Source: Collinsella sp. (GTDB lineage Bacteria > Actinomycetota > Coriobacteriia > Coriobacteriales > Coriobacteriaceae). From it: DNA of 19,079 nt. The notes below the pieces were generated by a model, which made no database searches, was not told the DNA's origin, and saw only the letters and a list, made by a program, of their open reading frames with translations. Shown here in pieces: positions 1-7,481 of the stretch; position 1 is the first letter of the stretch; each line of letters begins with the position of its first letter. Both the position numbers and the translations under genes were made by a program. Location of the stretch: contig JAIIWC010000034.1 of NCBI GenBank assembly GCA_022745215.1, positions 1 through 19,079 of the forward strand, given 5' to 3'.

Positions 1-963
1 TACCAGCACAGCTCGCTCGACTGGCGCGACTGGTGGTGCTCGGACGACGCACAGATCTACCAGTTTATCGGTCAGGACAACATCTACTTCTACTGCATCG
101 CGCAGACCGCCATGTGGGAGGCCCTGGGCTGGGACCTCACGCAGAGCACCGTCAGCGCCTGCTACCACCTGCTCTACATGGGCAAAAAGGCCAGCTCGTC
201 CTCGCAGACGCCTCCCCCGCCGGCAGACGACCTGCTCAACCACTACACCTGCGAGCAGATGCGCGCGCACTGGCTGTCGCTCGGCCTGTCCGAAAAGCCG
301 GTGAGCTTTAGCCCCAAGGCATACGACACCCGCGTGACCGGCAAGGACAAGGACGGCAACGAGGTGCGCGCCTGCGACGACAAGCGCGTCATCGATCCGG
401 CCCTTAAGGAGAGCGCGCTGCTGACCGGCGTGTTCAACCGCCTGGCCCGCAGCTGCTTCTACGGCGTCGCCGTCAAGGAGGGCGACGAGAGCCCCTATCG
501 CAACGGCTGCATCCCCGCCGGTGCGGCCTCTGCCGCCGTGGTCGAAGCCGCCGAGCAGGCAGCTCTCGCCTTTGAGCAGGCTATGTACAAGTTCGAGACG
601 CACCGCGCGCTTGCCGTGTGCGACGACTACCTGCGCGCCGCCAACAAGCGCTGGAGCGATGCCTCCAAGGCCGCCAACAAGCTCGAGGGTAACGAGGCAA
701 ACGCCGCAATGACGCAGGCCCTCGTCGACGCCTTTACCGAGCTGCGCGTGGCGACCGTGCTCATGCACGGCATCGTCCCTGCCGGCTGCGAGCTCATCTG
801 CGAGTACTTCGACGTTGACCCGGTCGCCTTCTTTAGCTGGGACAACATCTTCGCCTCCACGGACGAATTTGTGGAGAGTCTGGGCGAGAAGCCCGGCGAG
901 CACCGCGTAAAGCCACTGCCCCCGCGCTTCGACTTCTTCAGCAAGCACGAGAGCCAGTACTAA
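1..963 (+). CDS. Methionyl-tRNA-synthetase-like class I tRNA ligase, C-terminal part (5' truncated by window)
   Basis: The reading frame is open from the first base, so the N-terminal half of the gene lies outside the window. The visible 320 residues follow the order of a MetRS. First comes the end of the Rossmann core (FIGQDNIYFY, like the FIGKDI.YFH block of MetG). A degenerate catalytic loop follows (GKKASSSSQ where KMSKS is expected), then a stem-contact stretch (EQMRAHWLSLG, like the D.LRYYL block). Last is an all-helical anticodon-binding domain ending in a tryptophan/phenylalanine motif (FSWDNIF) and a proline-rich tail. Known MetRS enzymes attach methionine to tRNA and use the second lysine of KMSKS to stabilise the transition state. 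That lysine is replaced here, so this may be a paralogue with reduced or altered activity. It ends 36 nt before the methyltransferase gene and may be cotranscribed with it. Family placement is fairly sure; enzymatic activity is not. Confidence 0.72.
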   Translation, partial: YQHSSLDWRDWWCSDDAQIYQFIGQDNIYFYCIAQTAMWEALGWDLTQSTVSACYHLLYMGKKASSSSQTPPPPADDLLNHYTCEQMRAHWLSLGLSEKPVSFSPKAYDTRVTGKDKDGNEVRACDDKRVIDPALKESALLTGVFNRLARSCFYGVAVKEGDESPYRNGCIPAGAASAAVVEAAEQAALAFEQAMYKFETHRALAVCDDYLRAANKRWSDASKAANKLEGNEANAAMTQALVDAFTELRVATVLMHGIVPAGCELICEYFDVDPVAFFSWDNIFASTDEFVESLGEKPGEHRVKPLPPRFDFFSKHESQY

Positions 964-999
964 ACACTCGACATGTAATGGAATGGGAAGGAAAGACGG

Positions 1000-2103
1000 A
1001 TGTCCAAGCCGCGTCGTCGTAAGCAGAAAAAGCAGGTTAAGCCCGAGCTCAAGCTCAGGCAGTTTGCTGCTACCGAGCTTTCCGACCAGCTTGCCGCCCA
1101 ACACTCCGCCGCCGACCTGCCGCGCTTTATGGTCGACACGGTCGCCGGCGCCTATGCGCCCGCCGATGCCGAGCTCATGATCGAGGGCTTCGGCGCCGCG
1201 GCCACACGCCCGGTCACGCTGCGCGCCAACACGCTCAAGGCAACCGTCGAGGACATCGCTGCGGCGCTCGATGCCGCCGGCATCGCTCACAACCCCGTCA
1301 CCTGGTACCCAGACGCCTTCATCCTGCCCGAGGCCCAGGTTTCCGATCTGTGGGATCTCGACATCTACCGCGACGGCAAGATCTACCTGCAGAGCCTGTC
1401 GTCCATGATGCCGCCGCTGGTCCTGGGCGCTCAGGTAGGCGAGGACATCCTGGACATGTGCGCAGCCCCTGGCGGCAAGACGACGCAGATCGCCGCCCTC
1501 ACGCAGGGGCAGGCGCACCTTACCGCCTGCGAGATGAGCATTCCCCGCGCCGAGAAGCTCGAAGCCAACCTCCACCGCCAAGGCGCAAAAAACGTGCCCG
1601 TCATGCGCACCGACGCACGCGAGCTCGACGAGTTCTTCCGCTTTGACCGCATCCTGCTCGACGCTCCCTGCACCGGCACGGGCACCGTTATCAGCGGCAA
1701 CGAGAAAACCCTGCGCGGCCTGACCGAGCAGCTGCTCGTCAAATGCGCCCGCTCGCAGCGTGCGCTTCTGGACCGCGCCATGGGAGCCCTCAAACCGGGC
1801 GGCACGCTCGTCTATTCGACTTGTTCGATCTTGCCGCAGGAAAACGAGGACGCCCTGCAAGAGGCCCTCGACAAGCATATGGACTGCGAGCTCATCCCCC
1901 TCGACGGCACGCCAAGCGAAAGTGAGGCACGCCGCGCCCAGGAAGCTGGCGAGGAGCCGCGCATCGAGTCCAACGCCCTAACCGAGGCCATTGCCGCGGG
2001 TCAGGTATCGGCCATCGCCAACGGCCTGTCCGGCACGCTCACCATTCCGCCTAGCCGCGACTTTGAGGGCTTCTACATTGCCCTGATCCGAAAACGCAGC
2101 TAG
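1000..2103 (+). CDS. RsmB/RsmF-type (NOL1/NOP2/Sun) rRNA cytosine-C5 methyltransferase
   Basis: This 367-residue SAM-dependent enzyme should methylate C5 of a cytosine in RNA, most likely 16S rRNA. The visible motifs are those of the NOL1/NOP2/Sun family. The SAM-binding CAAPGGK lies at about residues 154-160. Motif IV, DAPCTGTG, carries Cys224. Motif VI, YSTCS, carries Cys275. In this family these two cysteines are the release and nucleophilic residues. The N-terminus is strongly basic (MSKPRRRKQKK), which suits RNA binding, and there is no long C-terminal PUA-type extension. The ATG at 1000 is preceded by GGAAGGAAAG at a good distance. It follows the MetRS-like gene by 36 nt on the same strand, so a translation-related operon is plausible. 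The exact target base cannot be told from sequence. Confidence 0.9.
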   Translation: MSKPRRRKQKKQVKPELKLRQFAATELSDQLAAQHSAADLPRFMVDTVAGAYAPADAELMIEGFGAAATRPVTLRANTLKATVEDIAAALDAAGIAHNPVTWYPDAFILPEAQVSDLWDLDIYRDGKIYLQSLSSMMPPLVLGAQVGEDILDMCAAPGGKTTQIAALTQGQAHLTACEMSIPRAEKLEANLHRQGAKNVPVMRTDARELDEFFRFDRILLDAPCTGTGTVISGNEKTLRGLTEQLLVKCARSQRALLDRAMGALKPGGTLVYSTCSILPQENEDALQEALDKHMDCELIPLDGTPSESEARRAQEAGEEPRIESNALTEAIAAGQVSAIANGLSGTLTIPPSRDFEGFYIALIRKRS

Positions 2104-2141
2104 CGCACGGATCCAAAACTCAACAAGCTATCTCCGTGCGC
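2103..2141. terminator. Inverted repeat between convergent genes, possible weak terminator
   Basis: GCGCACGGA (2103-2111) and TCCGTGCGC (2133-2141) form a perfect 9-bp stem with a 21-nt loop. It begins at the stop of the methyltransferase gene and overlaps the 3' end of the small convergent gene. No good T-run follows on either strand, so any termination would be weak or factor-dependent. Confidence 0.35.
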
Positions 2142-2298
2142 GTTTGCTCTGCTGGTCGCGATGCTGTTTAAGCGTCGCGCGCTCCTTGCGTTCGGCCCTT
2201 TTGCCCTTAATGGCCGTGACCACAAAGTAGATGACCGCGGCGGCAACGATTGCGCCCACGCACAGGCCAATCGAGCTAAACATTGCTGTCAATTCCAT
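2128..2298 (-). CDS. Small single-pass membrane protein, 56 aa, unknown function
   Basis: A 56-codon frame begins with ATG at 2298 and ends at TAG at 2128-2130. It is preceded by GAGAGGTGA, a strong match to the anti-Shine-Dalgarno complement, six bases before the ATG. The product has a short polar start (MELTAMFSS). A hydrophobic helix follows at about residues 10-30 (GLCVGAIVAAAVIYFVV), then a highly basic, charged tail (KGKRAERKER onward to SKRARR). This is the layout of a single-pass protein with its basic tail in the cytoplasm. It lies convergent to the methyltransferase and divergent from the TIM-barrel gene. I do not recognise a family. The ribosome binding site and clean topology argue that it is real. 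Confidence 0.6.
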   Translation of the reverse strand: MELTAMFSSIGLCVGAIVAAAVIYFVVTAIKGKRAERKERATLKQHRDQQSKRARR

Positions 2299-2474
2299 AC
2301 CGCGTCACCTCTCTTTTAAACGGGACATTCAAGATAGCACCTCAATACCCGCCACCACAGCTCCTTCACGTTCGCCGGCCCTTCGGTCTAACGGATGGCG
2401 CGGCGGGGAAAAATCAACTCGTCAAATGATTTAGCATTCGCAATTCCGGCTGCATCGCGCCGGCCGTCATCACA

Positions 2475-2480
2475 TAGAAT
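2475..2480 (+). promoter_or_regulatory. Candidate -10 box of a leaderless promoter
   Basis: TAGAAT matches the sigma-70 type -10 hexamer and ends 9 nt before the A of the ATG at 2490, which would put the transcription start at or within a few bases of the start codon. No Shine-Dalgarno sequence is visible (the preceding bases are CGAGCTTCC). Leaderless mRNAs are common in Actinomycetota. A convincing -35 box is not visible. Confidence 0.45.
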
Positions 2481-2489
2481 CGAGCTTCC

Positions 2490-3581
2490 ATGGATACCCT
2501 CAACGATCTAAATGAGCGCGTCGACGCCTTCGTCGGCACCAGCTCTTTCGACACGCCTGCCGCGGCAAACGACCAAGCCCCCATCGATGTGCCCGCCGAG
2601 GTTCACGAGGACATTGTCGCCTCGGTCGATTTCTCCGAGGTCGAGCTCGCAGACGAGTTCACCGAACCCCAGGTAGCCGTCACGCCCAACGGCCTGCTCC
2701 CTATGGAGCCCCTGCCCATCGACGGACGCCTGCGCAAGGCGGCCCTCCGCATGCCCGACGAGATTGAGGAGGCCAGCGGCTTCACGCTCTTCGGTCGACG
2801 CATCAAGTCGCTCATTTACACCACCGACGTCGCGGTCATCCGCAACTCCAATGCCGATGCCGTCTTTGCCGTTTACCCGTTCACGCCGCAGCCGGCCATT
2901 ACGCAGGCGCTGCTGACCGTCGCCGAGTGCCCGGTCTTCGTAGGCGTGGGCGGTGGCACCACCACCGGCAAGCGCTCCGTTCAGATGGCAGCCGTCTCCG
3001 AGATGCAGGGCGCGGCGGGCTGTGTGGTCAACTCCCCCGCCACCGCCGAGATGGTCGAGCACATCACCAACATCGCCGACATCCCCGTCATCGCCACGGT
3101 CGTACGTTGCGACGACGATGCTCACGCAAAGGTGCGCGCCGGCGCCAAGATCCTCAACATCGCCGCCGGCAAAAACACGCCGCAGGTCCTGCGCGAGCTG
3201 CGCGAGCACTATCCCAACCTGCCGCTCATCGCGCCGGGCGGCAAGACGCCCGAGAGCATCCGTGAAACCATCGCCGCCGGCGCCAACGCTATCATCTGGA
3301 CGCCGCCTTCGGCACAGCAACTACAGACCGACATGATGCAGCGTTATCGCAAGATGAAGGAAGACGCCACGCCCGTTATCTCGCGCGACGATGTGCCCAT
3401 TATCGACCAGGTCGCCGCCGCCGAAGTCAGCCAGGTCGAGAACATGAATCCCGACGTGCCGATTCCCGACGAGGTCATCGAGCGCGTCGCTTCGATCCAC
3501 GAGCGCGTCGAGGAGCGTCGCGCCAACCGCGGCCTCAAGCCGTCACTGCACGGCTTCTTCTTCCGCGGAAAGAAACGCTAA
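2490..3581 (+). CDS. TIM-barrel-like (phosphate-binding barrel) protein of uncertain function
   Basis: The product has 363 residues. The first 75 or so are acidic, proline-rich and probably disordered. The core, from about residue 80 to 300, alternates short hydrophobic strands with helices, as in ThiG/KDPG-aldolase/HisF-type barrels. Visible motifs are VGGGTTTG (153-160), AGAKILNIAAGK (217-228) and APGGKTPESI followed by AGANAIIW (248-270). The last is a typical seventh- and eighth-strand phosphate-binding pattern. The C-terminus is charged and ends in FFFRGKKR, perhaps for membrane or nucleic-acid contact. I cannot name a substrate. It has its own probable promoter and terminator, so it appears monocistronic. 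The ATG at 2490 is chosen because the coding signal starts there and a -10 box sits just upstream. Confidence 0.65.
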   Translation: MDTLNDLNERVDAFVGTSSFDTPAAANDQAPIDVPAEVHEDIVASVDFSEVELADEFTEPQVAVTPNGLLPMEPLPIDGRLRKAALRMPDEIEEASGFTLFGRRIKSLIYTTDVAVIRNSNADAVFAVYPFTPQPAITQALLTVAECPVFVGVGGGTTTGKRSVQMAAVSEMQGAAGCVVNSPATAEMVEHITNIADIPVIATVVRCDDDAHAKVRAGAKILNIAAGKNTPQVLRELREHYPNLPLIAPGGKTPESIRETIAAGANAIIWTPPSAQQLQTDMMQRYRKMKEDATPVISRDDVPIIDQVAAAEVSQVENMNPDVPIPDEVIERVASIHERVEERRANRGLKPSLHGFFFRGKKR

Positions 3582-3593
3582 CCCCAACAGCAA

Positions 3594-3630
3594 GGCCCGC
3601 CCCACAAACGTGAGGCGGGCCGTTTTCGTT
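3594..3630 (+). terminator. Rho-independent terminator of the TIM-barrel gene
   Basis: GGCCCGCCcCAC (3594-3605) pairs with GTGaGGCGGGCC (3610-3621) around a four-base loop, followed by GTTTTCGTTT. It lies 13 nt after the stop codon. The reverse strand has only a weak T-rich tail, so it may also partly stop the convergent degV-family transcript. Confidence 0.85.
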
Positions 3631-3662
3631 TGAGCAATCATGCAGCGATGTGATGGGGCAAA

Positions 3663-4553
3663 CTAATCCACGCGCTTGTCGCCCATAAAGAAAAGCGCCA
3701 CCGTACCAGGTCCGGTGTGCGAACCGATCAGAGCACCGATATTGTTGATCTCAATCTTGCCTTTGAGTTGCGGAACCTGTTCCTCAATCAGTGCCGCCAC
3801 CGCTTCGGCGTCCTCGCGGCACGCCGAGTGTGACATGATGCACTTGCCCGAATAGTTCGCACCATCCTGCACATGCGCCATCATGGTCTTGGCCATCTCG
3901 GAAATCGCGCGCTTCTTAGTGCGGATCTTCTCACGTGGCGACAGCCCGCCCTCGCAATCGACGGTCATAAGCGGGCAAATCTTGAGTGCCGTGCCGATGA
4001 TCGCGCTCGCGGCCGAAATGCGACCGCCGCGCAGATAGCTCGACAGATCGGTCGAGAAGAACCAGTGGTGCAGGTTGAGCTTGTTCTCCTCGATCCAGGC
4101 AGCCGTCTCGTCGAGTGAAGCCCCGCTATCGCGAACGTCGGCGGCACATTCCGCCAGCAGGCCAAAGCCCGAAGACGCCGCCAACGAATCGATGACGCGC
4201 ACCTTGCCGCCCTGGGGATAGCGATCCGCGAGCATCTGCGCCGCAACGCAGGCCGATCCATACGTGCCCGAAATACCCGACGACAACGTTAGGTGCAGCA
4301 CGTCTTTACCCTCGGCAACGAACGGCTCCCAAAACTCCTCGTACTCACCCACGCTTACCTGAGACGTCTTGGGCATGGCGCCCGCGGCAATCTGGGCAAA
4401 AAACTCGTCCGGCGTAACCGACTGATACAGATCGTCCGTATAGACAACATCGTCGATCTCGTAATGAAAACACACGACAGGGATATTGCGCGACGCAAAG
4501 AACTCACGGGTTCGGTCGGCGGCAGATTCACAGGTCAGGACAAAATCACTCAT
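3663..4553 (-). CDS. DegV family fatty-acid-binding protein
   Basis: DegV proteins bind a single fatty acid between two alpha/beta domains. In several Firmicutes (FakB) they present it to a fatty acid kinase for phospholipid synthesis. The 296-residue product has the family landmarks: TSQVSVGEY (63-71), SSGISGTYGSA (91-101), SSYLRGGRIS (171-180) and a C-terminal GSHTGPGTVALFF block. The length is near the usual 280-300. The start is set at the ATG at 4553. AAGGAG lies six bases upstream of it, whereas an in-frame ATG at 4571 would place that ribosome binding site inside the coding region. It is divergent from fbp. No FakA-like kinase gene is in the window, so its partner must be elsewhere. 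Confidence 0.9.
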   Translation of the reverse strand: MSDFVLTCESAADRTREFFASRNIPVVCFHYEIDDVVYTDDLYQSVTPDEFFAQIAAGAMPKTSQVSVGEYEEFWEPFVAEGKDVLHLTLSSGISGTYGSACVAAQMLADRYPQGGKVRVIDSLAASSGFGLLAECAADVRDSGASLDETAAWIEENKLNLHHWFFSTDLSSYLRGGRISAASAIIGTALKICPLMTVDCEGGLSPREKIRTKKRAISEMAKTMMAHVQDGANYSGKCIMSHSACREDAEAVAALIEEQVPQLKGKIEINNIGALIGSHTGPGTVALFFMGDKRVD

Positions 4554-4581
4554 ATGAGGCTCCTTAGTCATTGCTGCGCAA

Positions 4582-4587
4582 ATTATC
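4582..4587 (-). promoter_or_regulatory. Candidate extended -10 promoter element of the degV-family gene
   Basis: On the minus strand GATAAT is preceded by TGC, giving an extended -10 (TGnGATAAT) about 28 nt before the start codon at 4553. No good -35 box is visible at standard spacing. Confidence 0.4.
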
Positions 4588-4814
4588 GCACAGCAAGCCT
4601 AAATACGGTACAAATGTCCACTATTTACCATTTCGAACCATTCGTATTGAACATCTTTATCATGAATATCTCTCTCGTCGCCATACGCCATCACAGGCAA
4701 AAACGCTCCTTGGTCTCCACTCAACCGCCATATCTACCTTCACTAAATCGATTTACCAAACCGTTCAACCGACAATTCAGCCGCCGGCGCAAAATCGAAA
4801 CAAAAGCGGCGCAT

Positions 4815-4844
4815 ACTGATAAACGTTTGACGCTGTTTATCAGT
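4815..4844 (+). promoter_or_regulatory. Perfect 10-bp inverted repeat in the fbp leader, operator or stem-loop
   Basis: ACTGATAAAC (4815-4824) and GTTTATCAGT (4835-4844) are exact reverse complements separated by 10 nt, followed by TTTACC. The repeat ends 27 nt before the fbp ATG. It could be a repressor/activator operator or an RNA hairpin in the fbp leader. A TTGACG that would serve as a -35 box (4827-4832) lies in the spacer, but no matching -10 is clear. Confidence 0.5.
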
Positions 4845-4871
4845 TTTACCAACCACATCGGAAGGTGTTTC

Positions 4872-6788
4872 ATGGTCGCATTCGATCGCAACCCGCAAGA
4901 CTTCAAGTATCTGCGCCTGCTGTCGAGACAGTTCCCCACCGAGCAATCCGCGTTTACCGAGATCATCAATCTCTCGGCCATTCTCAACCTACCCAAGGGC
5001 ACCGAGCATTTTATGAGCGACGTGCACGGCGAGTACGAAGCCTTTATGCACATCCTCAACAACTGCTCGGGCGTGGTGCGCGAGCATGTCGACGAGATCT
5101 TTGGCGACACGCTCTCCTTTGACGAAAAGGGCGAGCTGTGCACGCTCATCTACTACCCACGCGAGAAAATCGACCTGGTCCGCAGCCAGCACGAGGACTC
5201 GCCCACCTGGTACAAGACGATACTCGACCAGCTCATCATGGTCGCCCGCTCGCTTTCGAGCCGCTACACGCGCTCCAAGGTGCGTAAGGCCATCCCGCGC
5301 GACTATGCCTACATCATCGACGAGCTGCTGCACACGCACCCGGACGAGAACAACTATCGCGTGCGCTATCACGAGCGCATCGTGGAGTCCATCCTGGAGA
5401 CCGCGAGCGCCGACGACTTTATCGAGTCGCTCGCCTCGCTCATCAAACGCCTCGCCGTCGACCACCTGCACCTGGTGGGCGACATCTTCGACCGTGGCGG
5501 CGGCGCGGCCAAGATTATGGACCGCCTGCTCACCTACCATTCACTCGACATCCAGTGGGGCAACCACGACCTGCTGTGGATGGGCGCCGCGGCCGGCGAG
5601 CCCGCCTGCATCGCCACGGTTCTGCGCAACAACCTGCGCTATGACAACTACGAGATCCTCGAAAACGACTACGGCATCTCGTTGCGCGAACTTGTCGCCT
5701 TCGCCGATGCCACCTACACCGCCGGCGAGTCCATCACCCCGCTGATCAAGGCCATCAACGTACTGCTCTTTAAGCTCGAGGGCCAGATTATTCAGCGCCA
5801 CCCCGAGTTCGACATGGCTGACCGTCTATTGCTCGACAAGATCGACCATGGCACCGGCACGGTCACGCTCGCCGACGGCAGCGTGTGGCCGCTCACGACC
5901 AACGACTTCCCCACCGTCGACCCGACAGACCCCTATTCGCTCACGCCCGAGGAGCAGCACATCATCGACAAACTCGTGTCCGAGTTTGTCACCGCCGATC
6001 ACCTGCATCGCCATATCGATTTCCTCTACACCCACGGCTCGATGTACAAGGTCACCAACGGCAATCTGTTGTTCCACGGCTGCGTGCCGCTCAACGAGGA
6101 CGGCACCTTTAGCAGCATGAACTGCCTGGGCACCTGGCACGCCGGTCGCGATTATTTCGATTTTTGTGACCACATCGCCCGCCGTGCCTGGCGCACCGGC
6201 GACCGCGACGCCCTCGACTGGATGTGGTACCTGTGGATCGGCTTTAACTCGCCTGCCAGCGGACGCCTGGTGCGCACCTTCGAGCGCGCCTATATTGCCG
6301 ATAAGAGCACTTGGGTCGAGCCGATGGATCCGTACTACACGCTCACCACGTCGCCGTCGGTCTGCGACGACATCATGCACGAGTTTGGCGTCGTCCCCAT
6401 GGCTTGCTCGCCGACCGGTCACATCATCAACGGCCACACCCCCGTCAAGACCACCAAGGGCGAACAGCCCATCCGCGCCGACGGCAAACTGCTGGTCATC
6501 GACGGCGGTTTCTGTCGCGCCTACCATCCCAAGACGGGTATCGCCGGCTACACGCTTATCTCCAGCTCGCGCGGTTGCCGCCTCAAGTCGCATCAGGCCT
6601 TTACCACCGTTGCCGAGGCGCTCACCCGCAACGTGGACATCGAGAGCGAGACCAACCGTTTTGACCAGGCCGACCGTCGCCGCATGGTGAGCGACACCGA
6701 TACCGGCGTCAAGATTCGCAGCCAGATCCAGGACCTGCGCCAGCTGCTCGACGCATATAGAAACGGTGCTATCGAGGAGCGCGCCTAG
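4872..6788 (+). CDS. fbp: Class III fructose-1,6-bisphosphatase
   Basis: This enzyme removes the C1 phosphate of fructose 1,6-bisphosphate, the committed step of gluconeogenesis, in the cytoplasm. The product is 638 residues, the usual size of the Firmicutes/Actinobacteria class III (YydE/Fbp) family. It has the metallophosphoesterase signature in order: SDVHGEYEAF (49-58), GDIFDRGGGAAKIM (203-216) and QWGNHDLLWMG (228-238). A histidine-bearing GHIINGHTPVK block follows near the C-terminus. The start at 4872 is supported by GGAAGGTG five bases before the ATG and by the family N-terminus (MVAFDRNPQDFKYLRLL). It is followed by two GtrA genes on the same strand, and an inverted repeat in its leader may regulate it. 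Confidence 0.95.
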   Translation: MVAFDRNPQDFKYLRLLSRQFPTEQSAFTEIINLSAILNLPKGTEHFMSDVHGEYEAFMHILNNCSGVVREHVDEIFGDTLSFDEKGELCTLIYYPREKIDLVRSQHEDSPTWYKTILDQLIMVARSLSSRYTRSKVRKAIPRDYAYIIDELLHTHPDENNYRVRYHERIVESILETASADDFIESLASLIKRLAVDHLHLVGDIFDRGGGAAKIMDRLLTYHSLDIQWGNHDLLWMGAAAGEPACIATVLRNNLRYDNYEILENDYGISLRELVAFADATYTAGESITPLIKAINVLLFKLEGQIIQRHPEFDMADRLLLDKIDHGTGTVTLADGSVWPLTTNDFPTVDPTDPYSLTPEEQHIIDKLVSEFVTADHLHRHIDFLYTHGSMYKVTNGNLLFHGCVPLNEDGTFSSMNCLGTWHAGRDYFDFCDHIARRAWRTGDRDALDWMWYLWIGFNSPASGRLVRTFERAYIADKSTWVEPMDPYYTLTTSPSVCDDIMHEFGVVPMACSPTGHIINGHTPVKTTKGEQPIRADGKLLVIDGGFCRAYHPKTGIAGYTLISSSRGCRLKSHQAFTTVAEALTRNVDIESETNRFDQADRRRMVSDTDTGVKIRSQIQDLRQLLDAYRNGAIEERA

Positions 6789-6789
6789 C

Positions 6790-6841
6790 GGCGCCTGCGG
6801 GGATTGGCTAAACTTTCTGGGTTTGTCATCCCCACGGCGCC
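6790..6841 (+). terminator. Imperfect hairpin between fbp and the first GtrA gene
   Basis: GGCGCC (6790-6795) and GGGGAT (6799-6804) can pair with ATCCCC (6828-6833) and GGCGCC (6836-6841). The stem starts just after the fbp stop codon. There is no T-run after it, so it may be an mRNA-stabilising or partial-termination hairpin rather than a full terminator. Confidence 0.35.
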
Positions 6842-6866
6842 CCGGCGCCACCCTAAGGCAGGTACC

Positions 6867-7262
6867 ATGCAAAAGCTCCTTGCGCAGATCATGAAGTTTG
6901 GCGTCGTCGGCGTCATCGCCACCGTCATCGACTTTGGCATCATGAATCTGCTCCACTACGGTCTGGGCCTCAACATCCTGATCGCCAACACCAGCGGCTT
7001 TATCGTCTCGCTCATCTTTAATTACGTCGCGAGCATGAAGTACGTGTTCGCGCACAAAGAAGGCATGAGCCGCCGCCGCGAGTTCATTATCTTTGTCGTG
7101 CTGTCCGTGATCGGCCTGGCGCTCAACGACGGCTTCGTGCTGGCCCTCAACGCCGGCCTGGGACTCGAGGCCAATATCGCCAAGATTTGCGCCACCGCAC
7201 TGGTCATGGTCTATAACTTTGTGACCCGCAAGATCTTCCTGGAGGGTGACGAGACCAAGTAG
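6867..7262 (+). CDS. GtrA family four-helix membrane protein
   Basis: GtrA/DPMS3-type proteins are small membrane proteins thought to help move undecaprenyl-linked sugars across, or to position glycosyltransferases at, the membrane. The 131-residue product has four hydrophobic segments. The family start is MKFGVVGVIATVIDFG, the central motif is NYVASMKYVF and the end is NFVTRKIFLE. The ATG at 6867 is preferred. It starts the family-like sequence and has a modest AAGGCAGG upstream, while the longer frame to 6804 begins with TTG and adds a proline-rich, non-family leader. It is strongly similar to the GtrA gene 220 bp downstream (SMKYVF.H.EGMSR.REF), pointing to a tandem duplication. No glycosyltransferase gene is adjacent. 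Confidence 0.88.
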   Translation: MQKLLAQIMKFGVVGVIATVIDFGIMNLLHYGLGLNILIANTSGFIVSLIFNYVASMKYVFAHKEGMSRRREFIIFVVLSVIGLALNDGFVLALNAGLGLEANIAKICATALVMVYNFVTRKIFLEGDETK

Positions 7263-7284
7263 CTCGACATCCCGATAGCCTTAC

Positions 7285-7332
7285 GGCGCCCATGGTCGAC
7301 GCGCGCTCAGCGCAGCATCGTCCGTGGGCGCC
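7285..7332 (+). terminator. Long-stem hairpin after the first GtrA gene
   Basis: GGCGCCCATGG (7285-7295) pairs with CCGTGGGCGCC (7322-7332) with one G-T wobble, around a 26-nt GC-rich loop. It lies 22 nt after the first GtrA stop codon. The following bases (GCTCGTTTA) are only weakly T-rich, so termination may be partial. Confidence 0.45.
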
Positions 7333-7393
7333 GCTCGTTTACGGGCAAATTTTCAACGTTTGCGGATTAGCTCTTGAATATTTGGCGAGTTCG

Positions 7394-7399
7394 TATAGT
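7394..7399 (+). promoter_or_regulatory. Candidate -10 box for the second GtrA gene
   Basis: TATAGT lies in an AT-rich island about 80 nt before the GTG start at 7482, downstream of the hairpin that closes the first GtrA gene. TTGAAT is upstream but with a 14-bp spacer, shorter than usual. An independent promoter is therefore likely but not well defined. Confidence 0.35.
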
Positions 7400-7481
7400 T
7401 CTTGGCAAAGACCTTACGTTTCCCATGCAAAAGCTCTAAAGTATCCTCTGCTCGATTCATCAACGCATTGGATGTGATTGC

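Larger units (their letters stand above)
4554..4871. other. AT-rich divergent intergenic region between degV-family gene and fbp
   Basis: These 318 bases hold no convincing gene. They are much richer in A+T than the flanking coding regions. They contain the degV-side -10 candidate, the fbp ribosome binding site (GGAAGGTG just before 4872) and a perfect inverted repeat at 4815-4844. The fbp reading frame happens to stay open upstream to 4293, but that extension runs antisense through the degV-family gene and lacks conserved sequence. Confidence 0.6.

Noticed and set aside
2329..2358. Nine-codon minus-strand leader peptide before the small membrane protein
   Set aside because: A GTG follows AAGGAG by only two bases, the peptide has no telling amino-acid run, and no attenuator structure follows.
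4293..4871. N-terminal extension of fbp by 193 codons
   Set aside because: The extension overlaps the degV-family gene antisense, lacks family similarity, and the ATG at 4872 has a proper ribosome binding site.
5826..7055. 409-residue minus-strand frame
   Set aside because: It is antisense to fbp and the first GtrA gene, both of which carry conserved family motifs.
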